Under the pieces are notes generated by a model that ran no database searches, had not been told where the DNA came from, and saw nothing but the letters and a program-made list of their open reading frames with translations. Position numbers and translations under genes: made by a program. Below are positions 36,044 to 44,460 of a stretch of DNA of 64,000 nt, piece after piece (position 1 is the first letter of the stretch; the number at the start of each line of letters is the position of its first letter). Source of the stretch: Halobacillus litoralis (GTDB lineage Bacteria; Bacillota; Bacilli; Bacillales; Halobacillaceae); assembly GCF_020524025.1 (NCBI RefSeq), contig NZ_JAIVKN010000002.1, forward strand, positions 496,001-560,000, given 5' to 3'.

Positions 36044-37084
36044 TTACTTTAATTTCACACTCGTTCCTGTTTCACTGCTTTCATAGATGGCTTCCATCAG
36101 CTTCGTTACTTTCAATGCCTGCTCTGGCTGAACGATGAGTTCTTCATTGCCAAGGCAGCTGTTAACAAAATTCTCAGCCTGCTTTAGGCCTGCTTGGGAT
36201 TCTTCTTCATTCATTTTGGCCGTGCTGTCAAAAAGAGTGCCATATTTCGCCTGATACAATTCAAAAGGATATACACTGATTCCTCCATCAACACCGGAGA
36301 TGGTCAGCGTCGTATGGTCTTCTTTAATGTTTGCCGCCCAGGAGCATTCGAACTGGAGAGACTCTCCATTTTCAAATGTAATATAGCTTGTCACATGATC
36401 ATCTACGTTAAAGGTATCATGATCAAATGTTCCCCAATCGTTCACCTGACCTGGTGTTTTACTGAGACGGTCGTATGTCCGTCCCATAACCTCCACAGGT
36501 TTTGGATCATCGAGGAGCCATAGAGCAAGATCAAGCAGGTGACAACCGAAATCAATTAAACTCCCGCCACCCTGCAGATCTTTATTTGTGAAGACACCCC
36601 ATCCAGGTACTTTACGCCTTCGCATAGCCTGTACCCGCGTAACAAGAGGGTCACCAATTTCGTTGTTAAAGATAGCCTTTTTCGCCAACTGTGCTTCCGG
36701 TGTGTACCGGTAGTGATAGGCAATAGAAAGAAGCCGGTCATTTTTCTCAGCTGCTTCCATCATCGCTTCACACTCTTCTGTCGTAATCGCCATCGGTTTT
36801 TCACACAACACATGAACACCTGCATTCAAAGCAGCAATTGAAATTTCTGCATGAAACTTATTTGGAGTGCAGATTGTCACGGCATCCACACGTTCAAACA
36901 TTTCGTTGTAATCTTCGAATACGTAAGGAATGTCATGCGTTTTAGCCACTTCTTCCGCTCGTTCTAAATTGAGGTCCTGAACAGCTGTCAATACGACCTT
37001 TTCTTTTAATTTAAGGAAAGAGGGAATATGCCTCCCCTGGGCAATTCCCCCTGCTCCAATCACTCCCATTTTCAGACGAGTCAT
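36044..37084 (-). CDS. Gfo/Idh/MocA-family oxidoreductase (second of pair)
   Basis: NAD(P)-dependent sugar or cyclitol dehydrogenase, 346 aa. The N-terminal Rossmann motif is GVIGAGGIAQGRHIPSF (about 8-24), the catalytic Lys is in CEKPMAIT (about 93-100), and the usual His-containing SLIDFGCHLLDLALWLL follows near residues 175-191. The start overlaps the stop of the upstream oxidoreductase gene by 4 bp (ATGA), implying joint expression and possibly a heteromeric or sequential role. Substrate unknown. Confidence 0.88.
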   Translation of the reverse strand: MTRLKMGVIGAGGIAQGRHIPSFLKLKEKVVLTAVQDLNLERAEEVAKTHDIPYVFEDYNEMFERVDAVTICTPNKFHAEISIAALNAGVHVLCEKPMAITTEECEAMMEAAEKNDRLLSIAYHYRYTPEAQLAKKAIFNNEIGDPLVTRVQAMRRRKVPGWGVFTNKDLQGGGSLIDFGCHLLDLALWLLDDPKPVEVMGRTYDRLSKTPGQVNDWGTFDHDTFNVDDHVTSYITFENGESLQFECSWAANIKEDHTTLTISGVDGGISVYPFELYQAKYGTLFDSTAKMNEEESQAGLKQAENFVNSCLGNEELIVQPEQALKVTKLMEAIYESSETGTSVKLK

Positions 37085-38121
37085 TTCGTTACTTTCTCCA
37101 GGCTGCTGATCTCTCTCGTTTCGCCTGAGCGGATGGCACCGAGGATGACTTCCAGCGATTTCATACCTTCTTCTCCTGTAATAAGCGGCTCTGTATCATT
37201 CAGGATACTGTCGACAAAATGATCAATGACTTTGGAATCACTTTGACCACCATCATCGTTCGATTGAATCTTCCCGAGCTGATAATTGACGACATCCCCA
37301 TTTGTATATTGAGCGACAAGGGAGTATTCTGGATCATCTTCCAAGCGAAGCATCCCTTTCTCTCCATAAATGACTGTGGAGTTGTCTTCATTCGGATTAT
37401 AAGCCCAGCTTGCTGCCATCGTACCTACGATCCCTGACTGCGAACGCAGGATACATACCGCATTGTCATCAACCGTGATATCTTCTTTTGCATTGTTTTC
37501 AACAAATCCAGCCACATCGACAAACTCTTCATTAAGGATGTAACGGAGCAGATCTGCTTTATGTACTCCTAAATCACCCATAGCACCGATAAAAGCCTGA
37601 TCTTTTTTGAAAAACCAGCTGTCTTCTCCTTCTGCACTCCAGCCCTCTGGACCACCATGACCAAAGGCTGTGCGGAAGCTGTACACTTTTCCAATAGCGC
37701 CGGATTCAATCAATTCCTTCGCTTTCACATGAGAAGGAACGAAGCGCTGATTATGAGCAATCATCAATTTCTTCCCGTTTTGTTCTGCAGTTTGAATCAT
37801 GTCTTCTGCTTCTTCCTTGGATGTCGCCATCGGTTTCTCACAAAGAACGTGACAACCCGCGTTGAGCGCGTCGATGGAAACTGGAGCATGCAGGTAGTTC
37901 GGGAGACATACACTAACCGCGTCTATATCTTCGTTTTCCAGAAGTTCTTTATAGTCGGTATAAAGAGTCGCTCCGTATAACTGTCCGATTTTACGCGCAC
38001 GCTCTTCCACGATGTCACAAACAGCAGCGATCTCTACATTTGTGTTAGCTTCGTATTCGAGCAGGTGGCGGTGTTGCGCGATACTTCCGCATCCGATTAC
38101 AGCAATTTTAAGTTTCGTCAT
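37081..38121 (-). CDS. Gfo/Idh/MocA-family oxidoreductase (first of pair)
   Basis: A 346-aa NAD(P)-dependent dehydrogenase with the motif AVIGCGSIAQHRHLLEY (about 7-23), CEKPMATS (about 93-100) and GDLGVHKADLLRYIL (about 177-191). It is the same length as the following paralogue but clearly diverged. It is 13 bp after the ThuA-like gene; that pairing recalls the ThuAB enzymes that convert disaccharides to 3-keto derivatives (established for rhizobia), so oxidation at C3 of a glycoside is a reasonable hypothesis. ATG follows AAAGGAGC. Confidence 0.88.
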   Translation of the reverse strand: MTKLKIAVIGCGSIAQHRHLLEYEANTNVEIAAVCDIVEERARKIGQLYGATLYTDYKELLENEDIDAVSVCLPNYLHAPVSIDALNAGCHVLCEKPMATSKEEAEDMIQTAEQNGKKLMIAHNQRFVPSHVKAKELIESGAIGKVYSFRTAFGHGGPEGWSAEGEDSWFFKKDQAFIGAMGDLGVHKADLLRYILNEEFVDVAGFVENNAKEDITVDDNAVCILRSQSGIVGTMAASWAYNPNEDNSTVIYGEKGMLRLEDDPEYSLVAQYTNGDVVNYQLGKIQSNDDGGQSDSKVIDHFVDSILNDTEPLITGEEGMKSLEVILGAIRSGETREISSLEKVTK

Positions 38122-38134
38122 AGTAAAAGCTCCT

Positions 38135-38857
38135 TTATGATTTAATCGTAATATTCTCTAAAGGTTGAGCGTTCCCGTACACTGGTGTCGGCGTTTCCGC
38201 ATTGTTAACCCATTTCACACCGTTACGAATGACTTTTTGCACTTCTTTGTTGTAGTAGGTCGGATATGTTTCATGACCTGGACGGAAATAAAAGACTTTT
38301 CCTCTTCCACGACGGAATGTAGCTCCGCTTCGGAACACTTCGCCGCCTTCAAACCAGCTGACAAAAATTAATTCTTCAGGTGTCGGGATATCAAAATGTT
38401 CCCCGTACATTTCCTCTTTTTCAATTTCAATAAATTCACCAATTCCTTCTGTGATCGGGTGACTTGGATCTACCACCCATAGACGCTCTTTTTCATCAGC
38501 TTCGCGCCACTTCAAGTCACAGGATGTTCCCATTAATTTCTTGAACGGTTTCGAGAAATGGGCGGAGTGCAGAACAACAAGCCCCATGCCGTCAAGTACA
38601 CGCTGTTTCACTTTCTCAGCAATTTCATCTTTCACTTCATCATGAGCTTTATGGCCCCACCAGACAAGCACATCGGTTTCAGCAAGCACTTCATCTGTCA
38701 GTCCGTGTTCTTCTTCATCCAGGGTTGCAGTTTTAACATTTGCGTGATCTTCCCCAAGGAAATCAGCAATAGCGCTGTGGATTCCTTCTGGATATACATC
38801 AGCTACAACTTGACTTTCTTTTTCGTGACGGTTTTCATTCCATACTAATACATTCAT
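38135..38857 (-). CDS. ThuA-domain protein (trehalose-utilisation type, glutamine-amidotransferase-like fold)
   Basis: A 240-aa protein of the ThuA family (class I GATase-like fold without a clear Cys nucleophile). It begins [13 protein letters not shown]; conserved parts include [14 protein letters not shown] (about 66-79), [14 protein letters not shown] (about 96-109) and [17 protein letters not shown] (about 194-210). I take the second ATG (38855-38857) because AAAAGGGGAATGAAC spaces it correctly. It is followed by two oxidoreductase genes. The family works with ThuB-like dehydrogenases; its chemical role is poorly defined. Confidence 0.85.
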   Translation of the reverse strand: MNVLVWNENRHEKESQVVADVYPEGIHSAIADFLGEDHANVKTATLDEEEHGLTDEVLAETDVLVWWGHKAHDEVKDEIAEKVKQRVLDGMGLVVLHSAHFSKPFKKLMGTSCDLKWREADEKERLWVVDPSHPITEGIGEFIEIEKEEMYGEHFDIPTPEELIFVSWFEGGEVFRSGATFRRGRGKVFYFRPGHETYPTYYNKEVQKVIRNGVKWVNNAETPTPVYGNAQPLENITIKS

Positions 38858-38910
38858 GTTCATTCCCCTTTTCTTTATTAATAAGCGTTCTTTTTCCTAT
38901 TTCATAAACG

Positions 38911-39957
38911 TCATGGCTGAGAGTTCTCAGCTTTCCTTTGCTTGCAGGATTCTCTTTCTACGATGACTGTAGGGATAATGACGCTTTTTTTAATGGTATC
39001 CGGGTATTTGAGTAACTCGATTAAATTTCTCGCTGATTCATGACCGAGCTGGATAGACTGTGTGTCCACCGTTGTCAACGGGGGAGCAGAAAGCCTTGAG
39101 ATCATCGTATTATTAAACCCTACGACACTCATTTCTTCTGGAAGCTTCACCCCTCTTGCCGCTAGAGCCCTCATCACTGTTGATGCATTATACTCATCTG
39201 TAAACACAAGAGCCGTCGGTGGGTCAGGCAGACTTAACAACTCTTCAGCCACCTGTTCTGGATCCGGTTTATCTGTTTGAATATTCTTCAACAATTCGTC
39301 TTTGATTTCTATCCCATTTTCCTTCATGGCCCGGCGGAATCCTTCTAATCGGTCTCTCGCCACTTCATATTGGGAGTTGCCTCCAATGTAACCAATCCGC
39401 TCATGTCCGAGAGTAATTAAATAATCGGTTATATCTTTACTGGCCTGGACGTTATCATTGTCGACATACATCGTCTCGCCAAATTTTTCAACAGGCTTAC
39501 CAAGCATGACAAAAGGAAACTCACATTCCCTTAAATAAGGGACAACTTTGTCACCTTCTCTGGAGTAAAGGACAATGACACCATCCACTCTCTTCCCTTG
39601 AACCATCTTGACCACTTCCTGGTAAATCGCTTCTTCCGTGTTGCCGGTAGTCAAATAAATGCTGTAATCATTTTCATGACATGCATCACTTATTCCCCTT
39701 AACATCTCGGAGAAAAACGGATTTTCGAATGAATGGTCAGACGAGACCTTTGTAACAATCCCAATCGTCTGTGTAGACTGACTGACAAGGACCCGCCCGT
39801 TATAGTTGATGTGATAGCCTAACTCATCCATCACTTTCCTTACTTTTCGCTTTGTTTTTTCACTGATTCTCGGACTGTCTGAAAGGACACGGGATACAGT
39901 AGATGGTGCTACATTTGCCTTTTTGGCGACATCTTTAATTGTTACCGACACTTTCAT
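38911..39957 (-). CDS. LacI-family transcriptional regulator of the ABC/ThuA operon
   Basis: Sugar-responsive repressor, 348 aa. The N-terminal helix-turn-helix and hinge read TIKDVAKKANVAPSTVSRVL ... ELGYHIN (about 6-54), followed by a periplasmic-binding-protein-like sensor (about 60-340). It is embedded within the operon it probably controls, 15 bp after the second permease gene. Two copies of a TACGTTTGCA-core box flank the operon promoter at 43240 and 43319 and are good operator candidates. ATG follows GAGGGGAG. Confidence 0.92.
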   Translation of the reverse strand: MKVSVTIKDVAKKANVAPSTVSRVLSDSPRISEKTKRKVRKVMDELGYHINYNGRVLVSQSTQTIGIVTKVSSDHSFENPFFSEMLRGISDACHENDYSIYLTTGNTEEAIYQEVVKMVQGKRVDGVIVLYSREGDKVVPYLRECEFPFVMLGKPVEKFGETMYVDNDNVQASKDITDYLITLGHERIGYIGGNSQYEVARDRLEGFRRAMKENGIEIKDELLKNIQTDKPDPEQVAEELLSLPDPPTALVFTDEYNASTVMRALAARGVKLPEEMSVVGFNNTMISRLSAPPLTTVDTQSIQLGHESARNLIELLKYPDTIKKSVIIPTVIVERESCKQRKAENSQP

Positions 39958-39972
39958 CTACTCCCCTCGTTG

Positions 39973-40791
39973 TTATTTAACGGCTCCCTCAGACACACCA
40001 TTGATGATTTGTTTCTGTGCAAAGAAGTAGCCCACAATGACCGGCAGAATCGCAATGGTTAATCCAGCGAGAGCCAGGTGCCACTGTTTCGTATACTGGC
40101 CAAAGAAATAGAACATTTTCAATGGAATGGTAGCGTTCGATTCACTTAATACAAGTGATGGAAGCAGGTAGTCATTCCAAATCCAAATAACGTTCAATAT
40201 AGCAACTGTTACAGATATCGGTTTAAGCAGCGGGAAAATGATATACCAGAACGTTTGGAAACGATTGGCTCCATCAATGATAGCTGCTTCGTCCATCGAT
40301 CTTGAAATACCAGTCATAGCTCCGTGGTATAGGAAGATCGATAAACTACATCCAAAGCCAAGGTACATAAAAATCAAGCCGCCGGCGTTTAACATATCCG
40401 CTTGTCCAAAGATGGATACGAGCGGGATCATAACGGATTGGAAAGGAATCAACATAGCTGCGACAAAGACGAAGAAAATGACACCACTCAGCTTACTTTT
40501 ATTTCTGGCAAGCGCATATCCCGCCATGGAAGAAAACAGAATGATAATCGCGATGCTTAACCCAGTGATTAAGACAGAATTGAACAGCGACTTAAGAAAC
40601 TCAAGATCGATAAACGCTTCGACAAAGTTTTCAAATACAGGTTCTTCTGGGAATCCAAGAACCCCGCTGAAAATGTCACGCTTTGTTTTAAAGGCATTTA
40701 CAATCATTAAGTAAAAAGGAGCAATCCAGATCAATCCGAGCAGGAGGCCGAGAACTTCAATGGAAAATAAATTTCTTTTTTCGTTCTTCAT
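39973..40791 (-). CDS. Carbohydrate ABC transporter permease, MalG-type
   Basis: Inner-membrane permease, 272 aa with six hydrophobic segments. The EAA loop that contacts the ATPase is visible as DEAAIIDGANRFQTFWYIIFPLLKP (about 167-191). Its start overlaps the stop of the first permease gene by one base (TAATG). CUT1 family by length and motif. No ATPase gene is in the operon; a shared MsmX-type ATPase, as in other bacilli, is expected elsewhere (inference). Confidence 0.92.
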   Translation of the reverse strand: MKNEKRNLFSIEVLGLLLGLIWIAPFYLMIVNAFKTKRDIFSGVLGFPEEPVFENFVEAFIDLEFLKSLFNSVLITGLSIAIIILFSSMAGYALARNKSKLSGVIFFVFVAAMLIPFQSVMIPLVSIFGQADMLNAGGLIFMYLGFGCSLSIFLYHGAMTGISRSMDEAAIIDGANRFQTFWYIIFPLLKPISVTVAILNVIWIWNDYLLPSLVLSESNATIPLKMFYFFGQYTKQWHLALAGLTIAILPVIVGYFFAQKQIINGVSEGAVK

Positions 40792-41651
40792 TACATCTCA
40801 ACCTCCCGTTTCTTGTTGTAATACACTTGAGTCATTGCGATAACTGCAACAATCAAGAAGAAAATAACGGCTTTTGCCTGCGCGTAAGCCATCTGGTTAT
40901 CGGAGAAGGCCGTACGTACAATTTCCATAGCGACCATCTGCGTAGAGTTGAAGGGTCCGCCATTGGTTAAGGATAAGTTTTGATCATAAATCTTGAACGC
41001 CATTGATAGAGTAAGGAACATACTTACGGTAAAAGCAGGTGCAACGAGTGGGAATGTGATGTTCTTGAATCGTTGGAAGCTGCTTGCTCCATCAATTTTC
41101 GCTGCTTCAATCAACTCTTTAGGAATATTCTCCAAATAAGCAATGTAGATAATCATGATATAACCGGCCATCTGCCATGCGGTTAAGATTACCAATCCCC
41201 AAAAACCGGTGTTTGTTGTGGACAACCAGCCATTCAAGCTCTCAATGCCTGTGATTCCCGCAATATCTCCAAACACACTGATGAAAATAAACTGCCAGAT
41301 AAAACCTAAAATCAGGCCACCAATTAAGTTAGGCATAAAGAAAACGGTACGCAGCAAGCTGCTTGATTTAATGTTACGCGTCACAAGTAAAGCAAGGCCA
41401 AGACCCATAATGTTTAATAAGATGACGGTAACGACAGCAAATTTAACCGTGAACCAAATGGAATCCATGAATTCGCTTTCTTGAAATAGATTAATATAAT
41501 TTTCAAACCCGATAAATGCATTGGCAGTGATTCCGTTCCAGTCTGTAAACGAGTAGAAAAGGCCATAGAAGAATGGAATGACAACAACAATTCCTAAACC
41601 AAGAATAACAGGTGTCAAAAACAGCCAGAAGGCTAAGCTTCGATTCTGCAT
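40791..41651 (-). CDS. Carbohydrate ABC transporter permease, MalF-type
   Basis: A 286-aa CUT1 permease with six hydrophobic segments and the EAA loop IEAAKIDGASSFQRFKNITFPLVAP (about 182-206). I use the ATG at 41649-41651 behind TTGGAGGAG; an ATG five codons upstream lies in the ribosome site. It follows the binding-protein gene by 185 bp, which contain a strong hairpin, a classical arrangement for making more binding protein than permease. Confidence 0.92.
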   Translation of the reverse strand: MQNRSLAFWLFLTPVILGLGIVVVIPFFYGLFYSFTDWNGITANAFIGFENYINLFQESEFMDSIWFTVKFAVVTVILLNIMGLGLALLVTRNIKSSSLLRTVFFMPNLIGGLILGFIWQFIFISVFGDIAGITGIESLNGWLSTTNTGFWGLVILTAWQMAGYIMIIYIAYLENIPKELIEAAKIDGASSFQRFKNITFPLVAPAFTVSMFLTLSMAFKIYDQNLSLTNGGPFNSTQMVAMEIVRTAFSDNQMAYAQAKAVIFFLIVAVIAMTQVYYNKKREVEM

Positions 41652-41787
41652 GCACAACTCCTCCAATGATTTTTGCGGATGGATCCGCTTATGGTATCGT
41701 TCTCATAATAATATGGATTAAAGCATCCCATCTATTAACATACTTACCTATGTAAATATTCTAATAGAGGGGAGCTTTGATATTATC

Positions 41788-41819
41788 CCGGTAAGGATTC
41801 GCATCCGAATCCTTACCGG
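41788..41819 (-). other. Intercistronic stem-loop after the binding-protein gene
   Basis: Perfect 14-bp stem (CCGGTAAGGATTCG / CGAATCCTTACCGG) with CATC/GATG tetraloop. In the sense of the operon it is not followed by a T-run, so it should protect the binding-protein mRNA or partly terminate rather than stop all transcription. On the opposite strand it is followed by TTTTG. Confidence 0.75.
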
Positions 41820-41836
41820 TTTTGTTTCATTAAGAA

Positions 41837-43144
41837 TTACTGACGTGCATCTTCCCAAGCCTTCGTTGCTCTCTCTTCGACTTCTTCCCAAGTAATGTCA
41901 CCTGCGATATATTCCTGCATAGCTACACCAAGCGCGTCTTCTGTCCAGCCAGTCGGTGCACCAAGGAAGACCCAGCCAAGAGTGTTGCCTTCTTTAGCAT
42001 AGTCATAGATTTCTTGAGAAATTGGATCAGCGATTTCTAGATCTTCATATCCTTCGTAAGCCGGGATGAACTTAAATTCTTCTGTTACGAATTTCTTACC
42101 AGCGTCAGATGTATACATCCAATCCAGGAAGTCTTTACTTGCCTGTACCACTTCATCTTTTGATTCTTTGTTTACTACCCAGTAGTTTGGTACCCCTACT
42201 GGAATACTTCCTTCATAACCTTCTACAGGAATTGGAAGCATGCCTACATTGTTTGCAGCAAATTCAGGATCCATGGATTCGATCGTGTTGTACACCCAGT
42301 TTCCCTGTTGAATCAAAGCAACTTTCCCTAGGGAGAAGTTCTCTTCAACCTGCTGAGAGTAATCCAGGCTCAACGTTGGCTGCACAGAGTATTCGTTTTG
42401 CAAGTCTGTCATACGCTTCATTTGATCGCCCATAGCGAATTCCACTGTATCCGCTTCATACGCTTCCATGACATCGTGGTTAAACTCATCAGCAAGGTAA
42501 GCGTTAGCCAGGTGATTTCCCATTACCCATTTTTCTTTCGCAGGGAAAGCAAATGGTGCGTCAATTCCAAGCTCGTCTTTCTTAGAATCCAGTGTCTGCA
42601 CTGCTTCTTCCAGCGCTTCAAATGTTGTAATTTCATCAGGATTGATGCCTGCTTCTTCAAATACTTTCTTATTATAAAGAAGACCGTATCCTTCCTGGTT
42701 AAACGGAAGTCCAAGAACTTGATCGTTACGAGAAACTCCTGTTAATGTTCCTTCAAGTGCTGCATCGGCAGCTGCTGTATCTGAAAGGTCAGCTAAATAT
42801 TTTTCGTATTCATCTACATCCGTAGGTCCACCAACATTAAAGATGTCAGGCTCTTCACCGGAAGAAAAGGATGTTTTCAAGGACGCCCCGTAATCATTTC
42901 CGCCGCCAACTGTCTTCACATTAATATTGACGTCTGGGTTTTCTTCTTCATACAAGGAAACAAGTTCTTCAAACTGGTCTTTAAATTCTACTTTAAATTG
43001 GAAGACATCAACCGTTACCGCATCTTCCGAAGAACTGCTCGCTTCAGAATCACCACTGTCAGAACCGAACGAACATCCAGTTAGTGCAACTGTTGAAGCC
43101 AATAAAGCGGTAGCTATACCTGAGTAAAATTTGTTTCTTTTCAT
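41837..43144 (-). CDS. Sugar ABC transporter substrate-binding lipoprotein
   Basis: Extracellular solute-binding protein family 1, 435 aa. It has a lipoprotein signal peptide ending ALTGC (Cys near residue 24), then an acidic Ser/Glu-rich spacer (GDSEASSSSEDA), then the two-lobed binding domain (VDVFQFKVEFKDQFEELVSLYEEENPDVNI...). A strong acidic bias suits a halophile. First structural gene of the ThuA operon. I place the start at the ATG at 43142-43144 with AGGGGTGG. Ligand unknown; operon enzymes suggest a di- or oligosaccharide. Confidence 0.93.
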   Translation of the reverse strand: MKRNKFYSGIATALLASTVALTGCSFGSDSGDSEASSSSEDAVTVDVFQFKVEFKDQFEELVSLYEEENPDVNINVKTVGGGNDYGASLKTSFSSGEEPDIFNVGGPTDVDEYEKYLADLSDTAAADAALEGTLTGVSRNDQVLGLPFNQEGYGLLYNKKVFEEAGINPDEITTFEALEEAVQTLDSKKDELGIDAPFAFPAKEKWVMGNHLANAYLADEFNHDVMEAYEADTVEFAMGDQMKRMTDLQNEYSVQPTLSLDYSQQVEENFSLGKVALIQQGNWVYNTIESMDPEFAANNVGMLPIPVEGYEGSIPVGVPNYWVVNKESKDEVVQASKDFLDWMYTSDAGKKFVTEEFKFIPAYEGYEDLEIADPISQEIYDYAKEGNTLGWVFLGAPTGWTEDALGVAMQEYIAGDITWEEVEERATKAWEDARQ

Positions 43145-43197
43145 CTCATCCACCCCTATTTTCTATTAATCATTGAATCCGCTTTCATATCACATGT

Positions 43198-43225
43198 AAA
43201 AAAAGGCGATTCAGAAATCGCTTTT
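43198..43225 (-). terminator. Terminator-like hairpin in the leader of the ABC operon
   Basis: Minus strand GCGATT-TCTG-AATCGC followed by C and T7, located between the predicted promoter (43260-43287) and the first start codon (43144). No upstream gene reads in this direction, so it would act as an attenuator. Confidence 0.5.
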
Positions 43226-43239
43226 GCAACAAGTGCGCG

Positions 43240-43255
43240 CATACGTTTGCACAAA
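43240..43255. promoter_or_regulatory. LacI-type operator candidate, site 1
   Basis: CATACGTTTGCACAAA, just downstream of the predicted -10. It shares the core ATACGTTTGCA with site 2, 79 bp away. Confidence 0.55.
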
Positions 43256-43259
43256 TGAC

Positions 43260-43287
43260 ATTTTAAAAAACTCATAAGCTTGTACAA
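43260..43287 (-). promoter_or_regulatory. Candidate promoter of the ABC/ThuA operon
   Basis: Minus strand TTGTAC (43282-43287), 16-bp spacer, TAAAAT (43260-43265), flanked on both sides by the repeated operator-like boxes. Confidence 0.45.
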
Positions 43288-43315
43288 AATGAGTTTAATG
43301 TAATAGAGATTCATG

Positions 43316-43334
43316 TGAATACGTTTGCATAAAA
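43316..43334. promoter_or_regulatory. LacI-type operator / cre-like candidate, site 2
   Basis: TGAATACGTTTGCATAAA. It repeats the core of site 1 and also matches the cre consensus at 13 of 14 positions (43316-43329), so CcpA and the operon's own LacI protein are both possible binders. Confidence 0.5.
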
Positions 43335-43508
43335 TTCATGATTAACTAAGTTGACTAAATCATAACATGACGATGTCGCAAAAACAACACGTTTTTTTCA
43401 AATAATTCTATAAAAAGACAACGCTTTCAATAAAGTCGGCAGGTACGTATGAATGGAACGTATGAAAATACCTTACTTTTCATATATTTAATCAGTGAGG
43501 TGATTGGG

Positions 43509-43943
43509 ATGAAGAAGAAAAATGGGCACATCGACTGGAATACTTTTTCTGATAATGTCGAAAAAGTATTGGGAGAGGACTTTTGGAATGAGATGCATCA
43601 CGTCATTCCAAAACGGGGTCCTTCTTACGATTTCTATGAAAACCAGGATCAAGGCGTTGTCGTCGTTGAACTCCCGGGCCTAAAAAAAGATGACCCTCTT
43701 CATTTGACTCAAAAAGGGACACACATGATTCTTCAAGGGAAAATCACACCTCGTTATTCTGTTCCCGTTGAAGAATTACTACACGATGAAAGATTGAAAG
43801 GGACTTTTAAACGGATCATTCCCATTCCATTTCATTTCTCTATTGATGATGTCGTCACATCGTATGAAGACGGATTATTAACGATCACCATATTTAAACG
43901 ACACAAGAATAATAAACTGTCGATTCATCTGAATGATCGATAG
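43509..43943 (+). CDS. Hsp20/alpha-crystallin-like protein
   Basis: Small heat-shock or spore-coat-P-type protein, 144 aa. The alpha-crystallin domain spans about 38-135, with VVVELPGLKKDD (about 54-65) and the later IDDVVTSYEDGLLTITIFK (about 113-131). The family C-terminal I-x-I anchor is present in altered form (KLSIHLNDR). The ATG at 43509 follows GAGGTGATTGGG; the longer frame from 43449 has no ribosome site. It is divergent from the ABC operon. Confidence 0.82.
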   Translation: MKKKNGHIDWNTFSDNVEKVLGEDFWNEMHHVIPKRGPSYDFYENQDQGVVVVELPGLKKDDPLHLTQKGTHMILQGKITPRYSVPVEELLHDERLKGTFKRIIPIPFHFSIDDVVTSYEDGLLTITIFKRHKNNKLSIHLNDR

Positions 43944-44301
43944 TGTAGGAAATTTACTTTTTCATCCAACTATTTCTTATACAGACGAACTTCAATCAAC
44001 CCTTCTTTTTAATGGGCGTATATGTTTCTGCGGCTTATATCAGACGGCAGTTGGTTGGTAAGCCTTTCTTCCTGAATACCTTCCACAAAACCTTCCCGCT
44101 TCCAATACCCAACCGAATCAATTCAGCCTGCTCCCAAACTACAACCATACCCAACACTTTAATCATTTTTCATACGTAAGGGATGATGAACTTTCTAAAT
44201 GACGCAGATAAATTCACATACAAAAGAGAATGGAAAAAGGTCTTGGCGTTCAATATTTCCGTTCTCTTTTTTCTTTCCCTATTCTTGTGGTGTTCGTAGA
44301 T
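43944..44301. other. Gene-free stretch, possibly with a decayed coding remnant
   Basis: On the minus strand around 44010-44120 a short frame reads VGYWKREGFVEGIQEERLT before a stop, looking like the tail of an enzyme gene, but stops in all frames upstream and no start make it non-functional. The terminator of the 52-aa gene lies at 44222-44273. Confidence 0.4.
44222..44273 (-). terminator. Terminator of the 52-aa CxxC protein gene
   Basis: AGAGAACGGAAA / TTTCCATTCTCT (one G-T pair) with a long loop and TTTTG on the minus strand; the opposite strand also has a T-run. Confidence 0.6.
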
Positions 44302-44460
44302 TTAATCAAAATCACGGACATAACAGTCAAAACAAAGATGGATGGTTACATACGAATCTTTCACCCTCATAACTTCATCTTCTTTCAGTTCCCTTTTACA
44401 TTCCCAGCATATGGAGTGGAATGTACTCCACTCTTTTAGTGTCTCTTCAATTCCAGGCAT
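44302..44460 (-). CDS. Small two-CxxC (zinc-ribbon-like) protein, 52 aa
   Basis: Reading the minus strand gives 52 codons from ATG (44458-44460) to TAA. It has cysteine pairs C18-W-E-C21 and C43-F-D-C46 spaced as in a small zinc ribbon, with many charged residues and no signal peptide. The ribosome site AAAGGAGGGAGAAC is excellent and a terminator follows, so it looks real despite its size. I know no family name. The region upstream of its ribosome site is replaced by a MITE-like insertion (44482-44704). Confidence 0.65.
   Translation of the reverse strand: MPGIEETLKEWSTFHSICWECKRELKEDEVMRVKDSYVTIHLCFDCYVRDFD

Noticed and set aside
44230-44439. Plus-strand 69-aa hydrophobic frame
   Set aside because: It is the antisense shadow of the 52-aa CxxC gene on the minus strand, which has a far better ribosome site.
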